Assembly: GCA_037951165.1 (NCBI GenBank)
Contig: JBBDHG010000054.1
Location: forward strand, 1,172,501 to 1,236,500
Reading direction: 5' to 3'
Source: Lophius americanus
Taxonomy: Eukaryota; Chordata; Actinopteri; Lophiiformes; Lophiidae
DNA length: 64,000 nt
Below the pieces are notes generated by a model, which worked only from the letters and a program-made list of their open reading frames with translations, had not been told where the DNA came from and did not search any database. A program made the translations under genes and the position numbers. Shown in pieces: positions 36,406 through 48,389 of the stretch (within the stretch, counting starts at the first letter, position 1; every line of letters begins with the position of its first letter).

Positions 36406-38248
36406 CTGTAGAAGTTCTAAAGTTCTGTTTTGATCTATATAATGTTCATTCACACTCATTACAACATTTGCCTATACATGGTAACATAGAAGTTAAAATC
36501 TAGTTCCTGATTCATTAAATTATAATAACATTCATATTATGTCAATGATATTTATGGATTTTAGCAAAAGTGCTTCTTTTCACATGCATGCTTCGATCAG
36601 GTGACAAAACATGTACTTTTTCACTTTAACTTGAGTAAAAAACTTGAGTTAGATCTTCTACTGTCACCAGTAGAGTCTTTTTTACCCCAGGACCTGCACT
36701 TCTACTTCAAGAAAGAATGTGTAAACATTTGCTCCTTCAGTATAGAAAGATATTTGTGACAAATTTAGCGAGTAAAATCTTAAAAAATAGCAGAAATGTA
36801 AATGTTCAAGTCTAATATCGTTGGAGCACTGAGAGTGATGTCTGGGGAAGAATGTGGACTACGAGCAGTCCACTGCCAAACATTTGTTAAACCCGGTATT
36901 GCACTTATGGATTCAGCTGCCTGCACGGTTTGATGACATCATTAGAGGATCATTTCTCTAAGACCACCTCCTCTCGGCTCGACTTCTTCCCATAGTGCAT
37001 TCAGCTGCCATCTCCTCCCCAGGCAAGTGGATGTATACAGAAATTAGACTTGTGGCACTGGAAACTCTGACTTGTCAGTGACTATACAAGCCCATAACAG
37101 CTTTCAATCAGAACCAAAGTTGAATTTTGTCGGCAGTCATGGGTTGGTCTCTGATCACAACGCACATCCATGAGCCTTGTGCGCCCTTTGACCCTGTTGC
37201 TGGTTCACTGGTTGTCCTTCTTTAGATCAATCTTGGTAGGTACTTACCACTGGATACTGGGAACACGAAACAAAATCTACAGTTTTTGAGATGTTCTCAC
37301 CCAGTCGTCCGGACAGGGCAGCTAAAATTCAGAAATCAAAATGTTAAGTTATTAAGTCGGCAAAATATCTGAAATTTTAAAAGGTACTAGTGGTGAGTTG
37401 CTGATTTTGGAAACCTACCAGATCATCCCCAATATTTACCGGTTATCTAATAATGTTACACTAAAGATTATACAACGTAGCATCCTGAAGCTCTGGTGCT
37501 AATACTAATGAAAAACTGAATCATTGTATAAACTTTTGAAAACTAATCCCATGCCACCTCTGGAGTGTCTCCTTTTTTGTTCCCTTGGTTACAGACCTTC
37601 TTCATTTCCTGCAGGAACATGAACAGGATGTTCCATCTGTCCAAGCCCACATAAACTGCTCCAGCTTCATGGTTCGGTCCTGCCTTTGTTTCCAGCCAGT
37701 GGGGCTCTGCTCCACTTCCCCGCCCGAGCCCAGAAGCAGGCTGTTAGATTCTCTCACCCTGCGGGTTAACTGACCCCTGATCAAATGGCTTGACTCACTT
37801 CCAAAGACCCCACTCTTAAAATTAAGAAATTTCAACTTTTCAAATTTTGTCCAACTTTCTTACTTGATGTATTTTTACTTCACAATTTCTTAAATGTCTC
37901 AAACTCAAATGATTACCAATGTAAAGATTTGTTTTTGATTTTTATCAAAAATATTTAGTTCAATATATCTTATGCAGATTCTTAACATGTTTTAATATCT
38001 TACAGCCTTGTACATGTGAATAATAACAAAAAACAACTTAATTGAATAAATGATTGCGATTGTAATCTTTGGCACCAGAGCAAAGAACATTTTGAGCAAG
38101 TTTCACTGAACTGTCGGAAGTTCCTCCTTAACTACTGGCTGAAGGGTTTTACCAGGTGATGTAAAAATGTGCCATCCACAAACAAAAAGTACTTTACATC
38201 TCACTTTTGTGAGATGTAACTCCATGTGCTATGATTTGTACAAATGCA
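36406..38248. other. Non-coding stretch, nothing recognised
   Basis: The part at about 37430-37850 has even composition and several overlapping short frames on both strands, as in decayed retroelements, but no RT, gag or integrase motif could be identified. Confidence 0.35.
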
Positions 38249-38562
38249 GGTAAATGGACTGAACCCATATAGCGTTTTTCTATTCTGCTCGACTACTCAA
38301 AGCGCTTTTACAACACAAGTCAGCATTCACCCATTCACATAAACATTCCTTCAGTGATGATGGAGGCTGCCGTGAAGGCGCCACATGCTCATCAGGAGCA
38401 GTAAACATTCACACACCAATGCAACAGCCATTTGTAGCAACTTGGGGTTCAGTGTCTTGCTCAAGGACACTTCGACATAAGGACATCAGTGGCCGGGGCC
38501 TGAACCACTGACCTTCAGATAAGTGGACAACCGCTGTACCAACTGAGCCATCGTCACCCCCG
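38249..38562 (-). mobile_element. tRNA-derived SINE, near full length
   Basis: The minus-strand head has TGGCTCAGTTGGTACAGCGG (A box, one change from the 29.5 kb copy) and GGTTCAGGCCC at the B box. The body with CCCAAGTTGCTACAAATGGC follows, and the tail is CGCTATATGGGTTCAGTCCA. It is the second-best copy in the window. Confidence 0.85.
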
Positions 38563-38653
38563 TGGTTGTCATATTTTGAAAATATAATCTGTGAATTGTA
38601 ATACAAAATAAATGCTATCAATGTTTTGAGTATTGAATATGACTTTGCTCTTA

Positions 38654-38682
38654 CCCACACACACACACGCACACACACATTC
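38654..38682. repeat. (CA)n microsatellite
   Basis: A short CA tract interrupted once by CG. Confidence 0.85.
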
Positions 38683-40075
38683 ATTCTTTCTTCCAATGGT
38701 GTAATTCTGAGACATTCTATTTGCTCGTCCACACAAAAATAGCTCCTCATCCACAGATGTGTTTCCGCTCACGGCCGCTGGGTGGCAGTGTTGTTCTTTA
38801 CATGGGTGACTCTTTGCTACAGACATCACGTGGAATCCAGGGATGGACAGGGAGAGTCAACCAACAGAGTCAACTTGCGAATAATATGGGTTACTTTACT
38901 TAATGATAGAGATTTTATGCGCTCAAAAATAATAGCTTACTACGCACAGTTATTACTAAATTACTTACTACCATAAACATTGACAAGTATGGAATTAGAA
39001 CTGGGACATATTTGTGTCCAAATGATTGTATCTATGAGCAAAGTGTATATCGTGATAAATTCAATTTAAAAAAAGATTGACCTAAATATATTAAAGTAGA
39101 CTTGATCATTAATTTAAATCTCCAGAGTCAAATAATAAATCACCCTTCCTTTACCCTTAACCCTAACACTACTTGTTGTTGGACTCAACACGATAATACA
39201 ACATGTAATAAAGTGAATAAATAGTAGTCAGGTCAAAGAGGTGATATTGTAAATACTGAACACAATTTAATGCTTTACATAAATATTTGGTGTTAACATT
39301 CAACCAAAGTGACCTCAAACTCCAAAGATTGGTAAATATTGTTAAAGTTATATATTTCTGAAACGAATGTGTTTTAATTATAAATATTATAAAAATGTTT
39401 TCTTTCAATTTGAATATTTTTTTTAACAATACTTAAATTATGTGCAATAATACGGGATACTAAATAAAACATTTAGATAATATATTAAAAATATATACAT
39501 TTCAAAAAATCTAAATATACAAAATCTTTGTTTATAAATTATTAAATAATTTTAATTGGAAGAAATGTTTTTAATTCATTAAAAATATTTTTTTAAATTA
39601 AATGTATTTGGTTTGTTATCACTGTGCAACTTTATTCCAAAGTGATGACGCAGACATCTTGGAGGATTATAGGGGTCAAACATCATAAAGTATTTATTGA
39701 ATAAGCCTCATTAAAACAGCCCACTAGAATAGTTATTGACTCTGCCCATGCTCTAGACTCTGATTACTAGCTACTGCCCTCTGCAAGAAGGTTTTAGGGT
39801 AAATGAAATGAGTGAATAAAGCTTTTAAACAGTGGCAGAGCAGTTACAGAGGTTTTGAGAAGAAGTTCGACTAGACATGATGTGATGCGTGATAGTGGAT
39901 GGAATGCCAACTACTGTTTTCCATAACCCCTGCAGATATAAAAGTTTTCTGTCTATTTTTTATTCTACAGTGTTCCTACCCCTCATCTGGGAGGCCTCCT
40001 GCTCTTTTTTTTACTGACTGGTAGGGGGAGGTCAGGTTCCACCTCCAGTCAGGTGACCATCCATCACTAAGGAGG
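38683..40075. other. AT-rich non-coding stretch
   Basis: The segment 39170-39600 is very AT-rich. Nothing with a coding or repeat signature that I can name. Confidence 0.4.
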
Positions 40076-40079
40076 GTGG

Positions 40080-40345
40080 TTGGGGTCGTTAGGGGCTAAG
40101 TCGTCTATATAATTCATGGTGTGAATGATGGTGAAACTGTCTGGGGAGAGATGTTGAGTATGTATCGTATGTGGGTGGTAAGTGGTGGCGTAGACTCCCA
40201 CCCCCTTAGAGATGGCCGTTACAGTTTCATGTAGATGGCTTCCTTCACTCTTCTGTCAAATCATTTAGCTTCCCTGTCCAGAAGTGGACATGGTTAACCT
40301 CAAGGAGTGTCCCTTGTCCTTCACAAGCAGATGGGCCGCTGAAAC
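40080..40345 (-). pseudogene. Penelope-like element, C-terminal (GIY-YIG side) fragment
   Basis: Minus-strand frames give EGQGTLLEVNHVHFWTGKL, then a broken REAI.VK-like stretch, then GGGSLRHHLPPTYDTY and SLPRQFHHHSH. This follows the order D.V.V...E.RWFERGVKEAI.VK.E.PSLNRGGGLRHHLSPTYN..L.SLPR.F..HSH found at the C-terminal end of a fish retroelement ORF that I associate with Penelope-like elements. Stops show that it is dead. The catalytic GIY-YIG motif itself lies outside the preserved piece, so the class assignment rests on memory of the tail. Confidence 0.5.
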
Positions 40346-40869
40346 CTGTCCTGATGAGCTTTGGTTGTTGATGGGTGTCTTATGTTTATGCATGTTGAAG
40401 GGTTTGAAGTGAACTGGGATGTTATATTAAGAGTAGATTCTATGTCGTTTCACAGAAACTCCAGCGGCACCTGAAATGATCATTCTTCTGCCCCTTCGTT
40501 TCCTGTGTTGAATTGATTTTTCAGAAATTTATTTGATACTTATTGATACTTATTTGATAGTGAATGTCAATTTGGGGTTGCGACAAGTTGTACAATTTTG
40601 TACTGACTGGCGGCACCATGGATAACAAGTGTTATCTCACAAATTTGCTAAATATTCACAGCATATAAATGGTACCTGATAATCCCTATTATCTTATTTT
40701 TTCACAGTTATGCTCTGTTTCCACAGGAATCACTAAAAAATCCTCCCTGAATGAATTTAAAAAGATCCTGGAAAAAAAAATTTTCACATGATCAATTCAC
40801 ATGTTCCTTTATTCATGCGACTGGAGTTTCCCAGTTTTCAGTATTAAGAAAAGATTTTGGTCAAAATCA

Positions 40870-41560
40870 ATATACTTGGGTTGGATCAATTTGATAGATT
40901 AGGGTGGATACAATTTAATTACTTTGATTAGGTCGGACTGTTTCAAACCCCACTGGTCATGGCAGTGGGCCGCTCACCCTTGGTCTTGGTTCTGCTCAGG
41001 GTTTCTGCCCATTAAAAGGCAGTTTTTTCTTGCCGTTGTCACCAAGTGCTTGCTCACAGAAGAATTTGTTGGGAAGAGTTTGGTCTGGACCTGCTCTTTC
41101 TGGAAAGCACCTTGAGACAACAGTCGTTGTGAACTGCCACTATATAAATAATTATTGATAAGTGATTCACTTACTTGGATTAAAGCCACTTTAATTACTT
41201 AGATTAGGTCGGATTATGTACAATGTATTTAATTTGTGCTGATTCTACTTAGTTACGTAGATTAATTCAAACTGAATTTGTTCGGGTTGATTCGGTTTAG
41301 TTACATGGATCATGAACAATTTTATTCTATTACGATTTCTTTAACTTGGTTACTCGGATACACTTATTGACTTAGATTCAATGTATTTGTCTTGAATAGG
41401 TCCGACTTTTCCTTTTTTTGGTGGCATTCCAACTAAATTTGCCGTCGTAGAAGTATGCTACTAAATGGATACTATCTAATCCAAATATATTAAGTTGGCA
41501 CGACAACATTATGTAATGCTGAAACGATTTGCTCATGTGGAAATACTTTACATTTCCTTT
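40870..41560. repeat. TTACTTGGATTAGGTCGGA minisatellite-like family, copy 2
   Basis: Imperfect units such as TACTTGGGTTGGATCAATTT, TTACTTTGATTAGGTCGGAC, TTACTTAGATTAGGTCGGAT and TTACGTAGATTAATTCAAAC recur about every 35-50 bases. They are interrupted by an unrelated fish repeat at 40935-41160. The end, AATCCAAATATATTAAGTTGGC then AATGCTGAAACGATTT, matches the family copies at 34.4 and 42.2 kb. Confidence 0.55.
40935..41160 (+). repeat. Common fish repeat tail inserted in the minisatellite-like family
   Basis: GGTTCTGCTCAGGGTTTCTG, CCCATTAAAAGGCAGTTTTT, TCACCAAGTGCTTGCTCACA, CACCTTGAGACAACAGTCGT and TGCCACTATATAAATAATTA follow one another in the order of an abundant teleost retroelement 3' end. 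Unit sequence of the surrounding family resumes on both sides, so this is a nested insertion. Confidence 0.65.
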
Positions 41561-42059
41561 CCTCCTTTATCCTGTTGAGTGCAAACAATGTGAAAATAAA
41601 CAGAAATTCAAGTTTTGATACATCTTTCATCAAGGCTGGACTGATTCAAAAACAGACACTTAATTGTATTAGTTAACGTCAACTTGATTGAAACTTGTAG
41701 AAATTGTTGAATTTCACACAAGTCCTACACAATATATTTACATTTATCTTTAAAAACATCAAATTATTTAATAAGGCATACATGTTACATGTAACAGCCA
41801 GTCAATCCATCGCCTATCATAGAGGTGTAGAATTATACCTGCAGACAATTAGATGTATTTTTCAGAAAAACACCTGTGGTAACTTTACATTCTAATCCCT
41901 ATGGAATCTCCATGATTAACTATGCTTTCTATCCACTGATGAATACACACCCGACCCAATCAACAGAAACCAAACAAACAAAAAAATTACCTCTTTTTGG
42001 AGGATTCTAACAAAAATAATACACATTTAATAGGGTGTCTTTTGGTTTTAATGCTTTGA

Positions 42060-42285
42060 AACGATTACATTGGTCAAACTTGACATACTTGGATTGGGTC
42101 CTGACGATTTATGACGGTTGGTTCAACTTAGTTGCTTAGAATTTATTGAAAAGGGTTGGTGCAACTAATTTTGCATCGGTGGAATAAATTAACTGGGTGA
42201 ATGTAACTCAAATAAATCAAGTTGGCCCCGAAGCATTGCTTAGCACTAAAATAAATACTTTTCATAACTTGAATCAAACATCTTG
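42060..42285. repeat. Minisatellite-like family, copy 3
   Basis: ATACTTGGATTGGGTCCTGA, GTTCAACTTAGTTGCTTAGA and ACTCAAATAAATCAAGTTGG share wording with 34.3-34.5 and 40.9-41.6 kb. Confidence 0.5.
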
Positions 42286-42589
42286 AGTGACATACAGTTC
42301 GAACTGTAACATTAATTAAAGTTTGAATACGGGTTGCATTGAACAAAAGTGGAAACTGGATTGCATCAGTTTGTGTCCACTTGATTGAATCTCCTACTTG
42401 TTATGAAATAATTTCATTACAAATACAGGTTCCCTGTTTTGGGTATAGAAGTACCTCCCTGACATGTAGAGGGAAAATACCCACGGCCACTTAATAAACT
42501 GCTTTAATCCCTATAGAAACACCATAACCGTTTGACAATCCTGCTTTGTCTCCACGGAGATACAGTTGGCTGCAGCCCCGGGAATAAGA

Positions 42590-43330
42590 GGCCCCTTGTA
42601 ACCTAATCGATCTGCGAGCAGACAGGCAGACTCGGTCCACACTCTTTTATCGGCTTCTGTGTGTCAGATCAACTTCCCAGAATAGCAACTCGTGCGGGTT
42701 TGTGTGCTGCTCTGCTGCTCTGCTGCTCTGCTCTGGAGGAGATGGAGGAGGAAGTCAGCGGTGGATTTAACAACTGTTGCTTCTGCCGCCGCCGCTGCGG
42801 AACTTAACTACCTCTCAGTCCGCACTGCTGCGTGGCGCACGTCGGGCCAGAATGATGCCTGATGCCAGCCGACACATCAAGCCCAGATCTGTGCGCAAGT
42901 TCATGGGATTGGGCAAATTCCTGCGTGTTTAAGGTAAAAATAGAGCGAGAGAATTGAGGAGTGCGTGAATCCGGCCCCTTATGTTCGGGCAACTCAGCAT
43001 TCTGCTGCAGCTTTTATTCGACCATATCATGTTATTCGACTCTATAAATGTGTCTGAGACGCGTCCGAGGGCGCATGTCTGCAGCGGAGGCAGACAAGGA
43101 GCGTCTGTCTAATGAACGGAGAGCCGGGCGGGCTCTGCTGTAGACTGCGGTGATCGGATAACCAACCTGTTGAATTGCAGCTGTCAGTCAGCTCCGTGGA
43201 AAAAGGCAGCCAGCAGAAATATCTTAAGCATCGCAACAATAATTACCAAACTGGCCTCATGGTTTTTGCAGCTGATGATTATTTCCAGAGATGCACTGTT
43301 TCCTGTTTCCAGGTATGCGCCCTGTCCTCG
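42590..43330 (+). promoter_or_regulatory. ikzf-like: CpG-rich putative promoter and first exon of the Ikaros-family gene
   Basis: This is the densest CpG stretch in the window (GCCGCCGCCGCTGCGG at 42787-42802, GCGTGGCGCACGTCGGGCC, GACGCGTCCGAGGGCGC) and sits in AT-rich surroundings. Possible exon ends are AAG|GTAAAA after 42933 and CCAG|GTATGC after 43312, with another (AAAG|GTAATT) after 44060. The next acceptor in the same direction is at 46310, just before the gene's start codon. IKZF genes usually begin with one or more non-coding exons, so this is the natural promoter candidate. No TATA box is evident. A trinucleotide-like CTGCTCTGCTGCTCTGCTCT run at about 42705-42735 is part of the zone. 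The transcription start cannot be placed from sequence alone. Confidence 0.5.
42852..42932 (+). CDS. Candidate upstream ORF (26 codons) in the putative first exon
   Basis: Tandem ATG ATG at 42852 opens a 26-codon frame encoding a basic peptide (MMPDASRHIKPRSVRKFMGL and six more residues). It stops at TAA 42930-42932, one base before the candidate donor AAG|GTAAAA. If this exon is transcribed, the uORF would lie wholly within the 5' leader of the Ikaros-family mRNA and could dampen its translation. It has no match that I know and may be chance. Confidence 0.3.
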   Translation: MMPDASRHIKPRSVRKFMGLGKFLRV

Positions 43331-44689
43331 CTGTCTGTACATCTGCAACACAAGAGTTTTCCCACATTTTGATCCTGCCATTATCTTAAATAAGGCTGTC
43401 TTGATAGGAATTATTTGAATTCCTCCCATTGTTCTAAGGAAAGCGGTATTTTATTGTCACATATGTGATTTAGAGGGATGTTGATCTTTGTAAACGCAGG
43501 AGGATCCGCCAGTCCACGTTCCCTTTGTAGATTTTCTACACAGCCCACACATTTCCAGTCTCTGGTTGTTGAAAATAGCCTGGCTGCTCCCTGCCGCTAT
43601 GGCTAATTCCTTAGGAACCGGTGGATCCAGTTTGATCCATCCCTCTCTTTCTCTCCTTCACCAACCTGTTGAGTCTTTCCCCCTCGGTGCGTTCCTGCCG
43701 TAAAAGTGAGAAAATAGCAGAAGAAGCTTCTCCAGTGTGTATCCAGAGCTTGGTGGGACAGTTAAAGTTTCAAACATGACTGGAGAGGATACCTGGACCC
43801 TGATGATGCGCTCCTCCTCAACTTGTCTCTGCTTTTCTGAACTTGCTCTGTTCGACCATCGGACGTGCGTCAGCTGTCTTTCACTGGACTCTCGTTGAAC
43901 CGTGCTGAGGAGAGGTTTTACGTGATAGACCACTGGACCACAGAGGTCATTTTGATTTCTTTCTTTTTTTAAAGGGAGGTGGAGACGACTCCCCCCCCCC
44001 CCCCCTCCCCCTCTCCTGTTCTTGGCTGAAACTCATTTTGCAGAAGGGAGACATTTAAAGGTAATTGTTATGAATTCATCTTTATCTAGGCATAACTTGT
44101 TTAGCCATTTTGCTTTCCTCTATTCGAATCTGAGAGAGCGTTTGTATGAATGTAAGTTGGCCAAAGTTTCCAGGCATTTAGCAACAAAGGGAGGCTAAAT
44201 TAGGAACTTTAAAGAGATAATGATTGCTGCTGATTCTGAGTCAGATCAGCTTCTTACTGTAAAAGTCATGCTGGACAAAAGTAGGGTTCACAGAAAGTGA
44301 ATAATGGTGTGGGGACACGAGGAAGTGGACCCTGGATATTGAATAACCAAAGGAAAGTTTGTGTGAGTTTGTTTTTCCTTCTTTAAATGAAAAAAACTCG
44401 AAATCAGTTTCTTGAATTTTCTGAATCCGCATATTTCAACAATGTTCACCAAACCTGCTTGTGTTAAAAAATAATATAATATACTTTATCTGCCTGAAAA
44501 AGAACAGACCTATGAGCGACAGCGTGACTGGATTGTGCAATCAAAGCATTATCTGTTAAACATGGATTATGAGTGTCTAACCAACAAAACTGAGCAGCAC
44601 CAGTTTCACAAAAAGCTATTTAATTAGTATTACTTAACTGGGTTTATTCTGTATTAGATGAACTGATGTTAATGTACTGTTATGATTGT

Positions 44690-44870
44690 GCGATACGCTT
44701 AATTTATGTTAAATCAAACATGTTGTGTTGGTCCAACACTTTTTTAATGTTGAATTAAACCTGCTAAAGTGAGCTAAGTTTAAAAAGCTAACACATTTAT
44801 ATGAATTACATTGGGTTTCAGTGCATTTATTTGATTAATTAACTCAAAGAGTTTACTTTTCTGAGTGTAT
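44690..44870. repeat. Minisatellite-like family, divergent copy 4
   Basis: GTTAAATCAAACATGTTGTGTTGG-type words with TTGGTCCAACACTTTTTTAA and TTAATTAACTCAAAGAGTTT recall the copies at 34.4, 41 and 42.2 kb, but the match is weaker. Confidence 0.35.
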
Positions 44871-45330
44871 GAAGTCAGCATTTGTGCTGTGGGTTAATAA
44901 ATATTGTTACGTGACCCAAATTAGTATTCAAATAAATATAAATATACTGCTTTTTTCAAATGCCATTCCATATTAGCCTGTATGTGCTTATTTACATAAA
45001 TCTCATACTCAATTATAATGAGAGGTCAAGAGTTGATTATGGCTCCAATTTATAATTAATAAAACCTGCAGACATCATTATGAGCAGTACCTTGGATTGT
45101 TCATCAATGTTCAGAAGACAACGTTTGAAAATTCTACGTTTTTAGATGTATCTTAATGTCTCGTCAATTACATTTATCGGTTTATGAGAGGTTAAATTGT
45201 GTCCTAATTTACCCCATGTATGCCCCTCATTTTTAAAACCATCACAACCATGACTCACAGCAGAGAAGTCCTACATTTACCTTTTCTGTCTCTTTTCAAT
45301 TTTTACACCTTTTTCCATAACCCTTTAATG

Positions 45331-45830
45331 ACCTGCTCGACTGTTTGGATGAGCACATTATGAGTCACTACTTCTTAATGAAAAACGCGTGCCGGCTGAC
45401 TGAACGTGTTTATAATACTAATGCTGTGGAAGCATGTATAGGCTCAAGAGTAAGGGGCTTAGGATGGAGCTCTGGGGTACACCACAGGTCAAAGGGGCCC
45501 CCGAGGAGGAGACGTTAACCACGGAGAGTCGTGTTTGATAAATAGGATTTGTTTTTTACTCACTAAACCTTACGAAGCCTTACTGAACAGAATAATACAA
45601 CTTGATACAACCGAAAAAGTCTAATAATGGGCAAATGGTTTTATAAAAACGTACAAATATACCAGAGAGTTCAGTTGGTCTAATTCAAAATGACTATTTT
45701 CAATGAAATACAAAATTAACTTAAATCATTTTTGACCAAACAACCTGTAACTTTATGGTAATTTAAAGTGCCTAAGATATTTAATGAATAAATGCGCCCA
45801 AATAAATAAAACATGCAAATAAATATTTAT
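45331..45830 (+). repeat. Unnamed dispersed repeat, copy B, interrupted
   Basis: CTGCTCGACTGTTTGGATGAGCACA-like start (45332-45356) and GTGCCTAAGATATTTAATGAATAAA-like end correspond to 18295-18530. Between them (about 45440-45545) lies TAAGGGGCTTAGGATGGAGC, then TCTGGGGTACACCACAGGTC and GAGGAGGAGACGTTAACCAC, the wording of another known fish repeat that must have inserted or been retained there. Confidence 0.45.
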
Positions 45831-46310
45831 AGCATCGTTTTTTTTTCTTTGTGAGAACATTGAAAGAGTAAACAATCGTTGCGTCATTTCTGCTTCAATA
45901 ACTAAGATATTATTAGATAATGTTCATGTAAGCAAACATCCCCCAAATTAGAAAGTTTGTCAGCTATAGCTTAGCATTTGTAAAGCCAAACCGTGGCAGT
46001 GCAGACATTTAAAATAGTCAATAGGGCGTTTTGCTCTCTTTTATTAAATATATGCGTCTTAATCTAATATAAGAAACTAAAAACATACCAGATTTTTTAT
46101 TGAGACGCACATATGTACCGTAAAACCACACAACCCAAGTGGATTAACGGTCTGAAGTCTGGGTGGAGATATGATTTGAATTTAATCAGATCTTTTATTG
46201 TTATTTCTGAAGATGTGTATCATTGTTGAATATCGTGTATGATGATGGCGATGGGATTTTGTGGTATAGTAATGTAAGAGTGACCATAATATTTTGTTTC
46301 TTCCCTGCAG

Positions 46311-46357
46311 CTCTCCCAAAGCACTTGAAATGGAGGCTCCAGATGGCTTTTGTGCGA
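46311..46357 (+). CDS. ikzf-like: Ikaros-family transcription factor, start-codon exon
   Basis: A pyrimidine-rich acceptor (TTTCTTCCCTGCAG, ending 46310) is followed by 19 untranslated bases and an ATG at 46330 in a strong context (GAAATGG: G at -3, G at +4). The coding part, MEAPDGFCA plus one base, ends at the good donor GTAAGT (46358). The peptide recalls the Helios start, which also opens with a short ME..A.DGY-type segment ending in a small exon. The phase-1 end joins the next exon at 53409 in frame (codon AGT). The intron that follows is about 7 kb. This start was chosen because it has the acceptor, the Kozak context and the in-frame continuation. Confidence 0.75.
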
Positions 46358-47209
46358 GTAAGTCATTATTTCATTTAAACACTACATTTCATTTTCAGTG
46401 ACACAGATTGACCTCTACTTAACTCACCATGAATATGTTTCAGCGGCGTGTGTGTTTCTGCTCTGTTCTCTTTCACTGGCAACAACAATGATCATGTCAG
46501 CATTCATATTACTTTGCTTACTTTATTACTTGATATTATCACCATTTTTGCAATCACAATTGTCTAAACATTGGTAGGTATTTTCCCCTATTGCAAGCCT
46601 TTTCCTGTTCACCCTTATAGGCAGCGAAAACGATGAATTAGCGACTTCCTGTTGAATGCATCAGATACTGGATATGCACTTTGTGGTGCTCCATTGCCCT
46701 TTGCTGGTTTCCTTTTGGCACGTCTCTTGAAGGCCTCACTTTTGTTTTGATAAAGATGCAAAAAAAAGGGTATTGAATGTTGTTATTGAGATTTTCAGTC
46801 TCCAACTGGGCGCTGTGCCCAGTGGACCACTTAGCATTTGACGTAGAAGAAACAAGGGTTCGCCTTCTCCTTGTCGGTCTGTGGGTCGCCTCGGAAATAA
46901 TGATGAAGTTCCATAACTAATAATAGTGGATTTCATTCGCATGAATCTATTGAAAAAATACATTCCTTATGGAATCAAATCCTAACCCAACGTGTTTTTT
47001 TTATATGCTCGACACTTTTGCAGGTTTCCATTAACTGTTGTCCCATTGATCACCATAAACTTACTTACCAAATCCACCAGACCATCAAATATGCTGACTT
47101 ATCACTTTGCTCCCCATCATATAACGCATACAAACATTCTCAAGTCTAAAAAATGTCATCCGGTGTCTTTTTTTCATGCAGAACTAAACTCTCATACTCA
47201 GATTTAAAT

Positions 47210-47780
47210 TAGTTGCGGATGAAATCTGAGTTTATTTCAAAGGGCCTACAAAGACAACAATAGGAGATTTATCTGGATGACATCAAAATAATGAGCTGAA
47301 ATTTGAAGAACGGACAGGCTGATAATGAGCTGCCACACCCCAGATACCGTATGCCGTCTTTTATTTATAGTTTATCTGATGTGGGTGCAGAATGCACAGA
47401 AAAAGCTAGGCTTCCAGTGAATGCTAATGTGCAACCCTCATCCTTTGAAGGGCTTTTTTAGAGAAACACCCATAAGCCTTGCAGAAAACACCAGCTCTTA
47501 TAGATAAGAAAGTTTGTAGCAGATTCCACGCGATCAGTCCCAAGATTTAGCTCCTGTCACAGAAGCGGCTGCGACGCTTTTCAGAATGGAACTTAAGAGC
47601 TGCTGCGGTGGATCTACTGGACCTCCGTAAACATGTGACGCATTGACAGAATGGCATGGAGTCCATCTAAACATTCAGACACAAGCATTGCACACATTTG
47701 ATGCATGCGTTTCTCTCCAGCTCACAGCAAAAATGGCTGTTTGATGCAAATAATTATACACCTCAGACAGCCGAAGCAGG
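47210..47780. other. Repeat-free intronic segment, possible enhancer
   Basis: Even composition with words such as GATAATGAGCTGCCACACCC, TTTATCTGATGTGGGTGCAG and TGATGCAAATAATTATACAC. None of the window's repeats occurs in it. Regulatory function is only a guess from composition and position in the first coding intron. Confidence 0.2.
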
Positions 47781-48389
47781 ATGAAAATCAGCTTTGCTTG
47801 TTTTTATCTTCGGAAACAGTCACCATTCCCGTAAGTTCAGACATTGAGACATTTTCTTTTATATAAAAGACATTAATATGTGTGTGCCAGAGTGAAAAAC
47901 AAAAAAGCACAGAGCAACCTTGCTGTTGCCCCGACAAAACATGTGTATAACTGCACTGAGGCTGGATTTGAATGCTGTTTGTTGCCCAAGATTTAGAGGG
48001 GCGCAGATACAAAAAAAACTCAACTGTTTAGTAACGCGCGCTTAAGAATTTATAGTTTCTGTCTATTTAATCAAGCGTCCTACCTTCTTACTTCATTATT
48101 ATTTTTAACCACGGACGGTGTGTCATTGTCATAGTTACTCATACTTTCTTTACAACACACTTCTTCTGTCTATCACACACACACCATCCCTGCAGATGCA
48201 ATCATTGGAGCTTCTGTTTAGTACTTATTTTCTTGTTCCCATGACCTATTGTCTGACTCAAATGCCCATTTATAGACGTTCATGCACACCTCCATTCTGG
48301 TAATTTTTCACCACGGTGAACCAGATGAAGATAGAAAGTATTCCACGTATAATAACGCACTTTATGTTGTTCTTGCATGTAAAGAAGAG

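Larger units (their letters stand above)
43331..46310 (+). other. Leader intron of the Ikaros-family gene (inferred)
   Basis: No coding segment found. It holds a poly-C tract (43990-44010), a copy of the minisatellite-like family (44690-44870) and two dispersed-repeat fragments (45331-45830). The extent of the intron depends on which upstream donor is used. Confidence 0.4.

Noticed and set aside
37585..37835. Overlapping frames on both strands of even composition
   Set aside because: No conserved motif in either frame; probably an unnamed old repeat.
38409..38829. Minus-strand frames with cysteine/valine-rich parts
   Set aside because: They consist of SINE sequence and the CA microsatellite at 38.65 kb.
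42804..43239. Minus-strand frames of 62 and 65 residues in the CpG island
   Set aside because: GC-rich islands give long frames by chance; no domain, and they are antisense to the gene.
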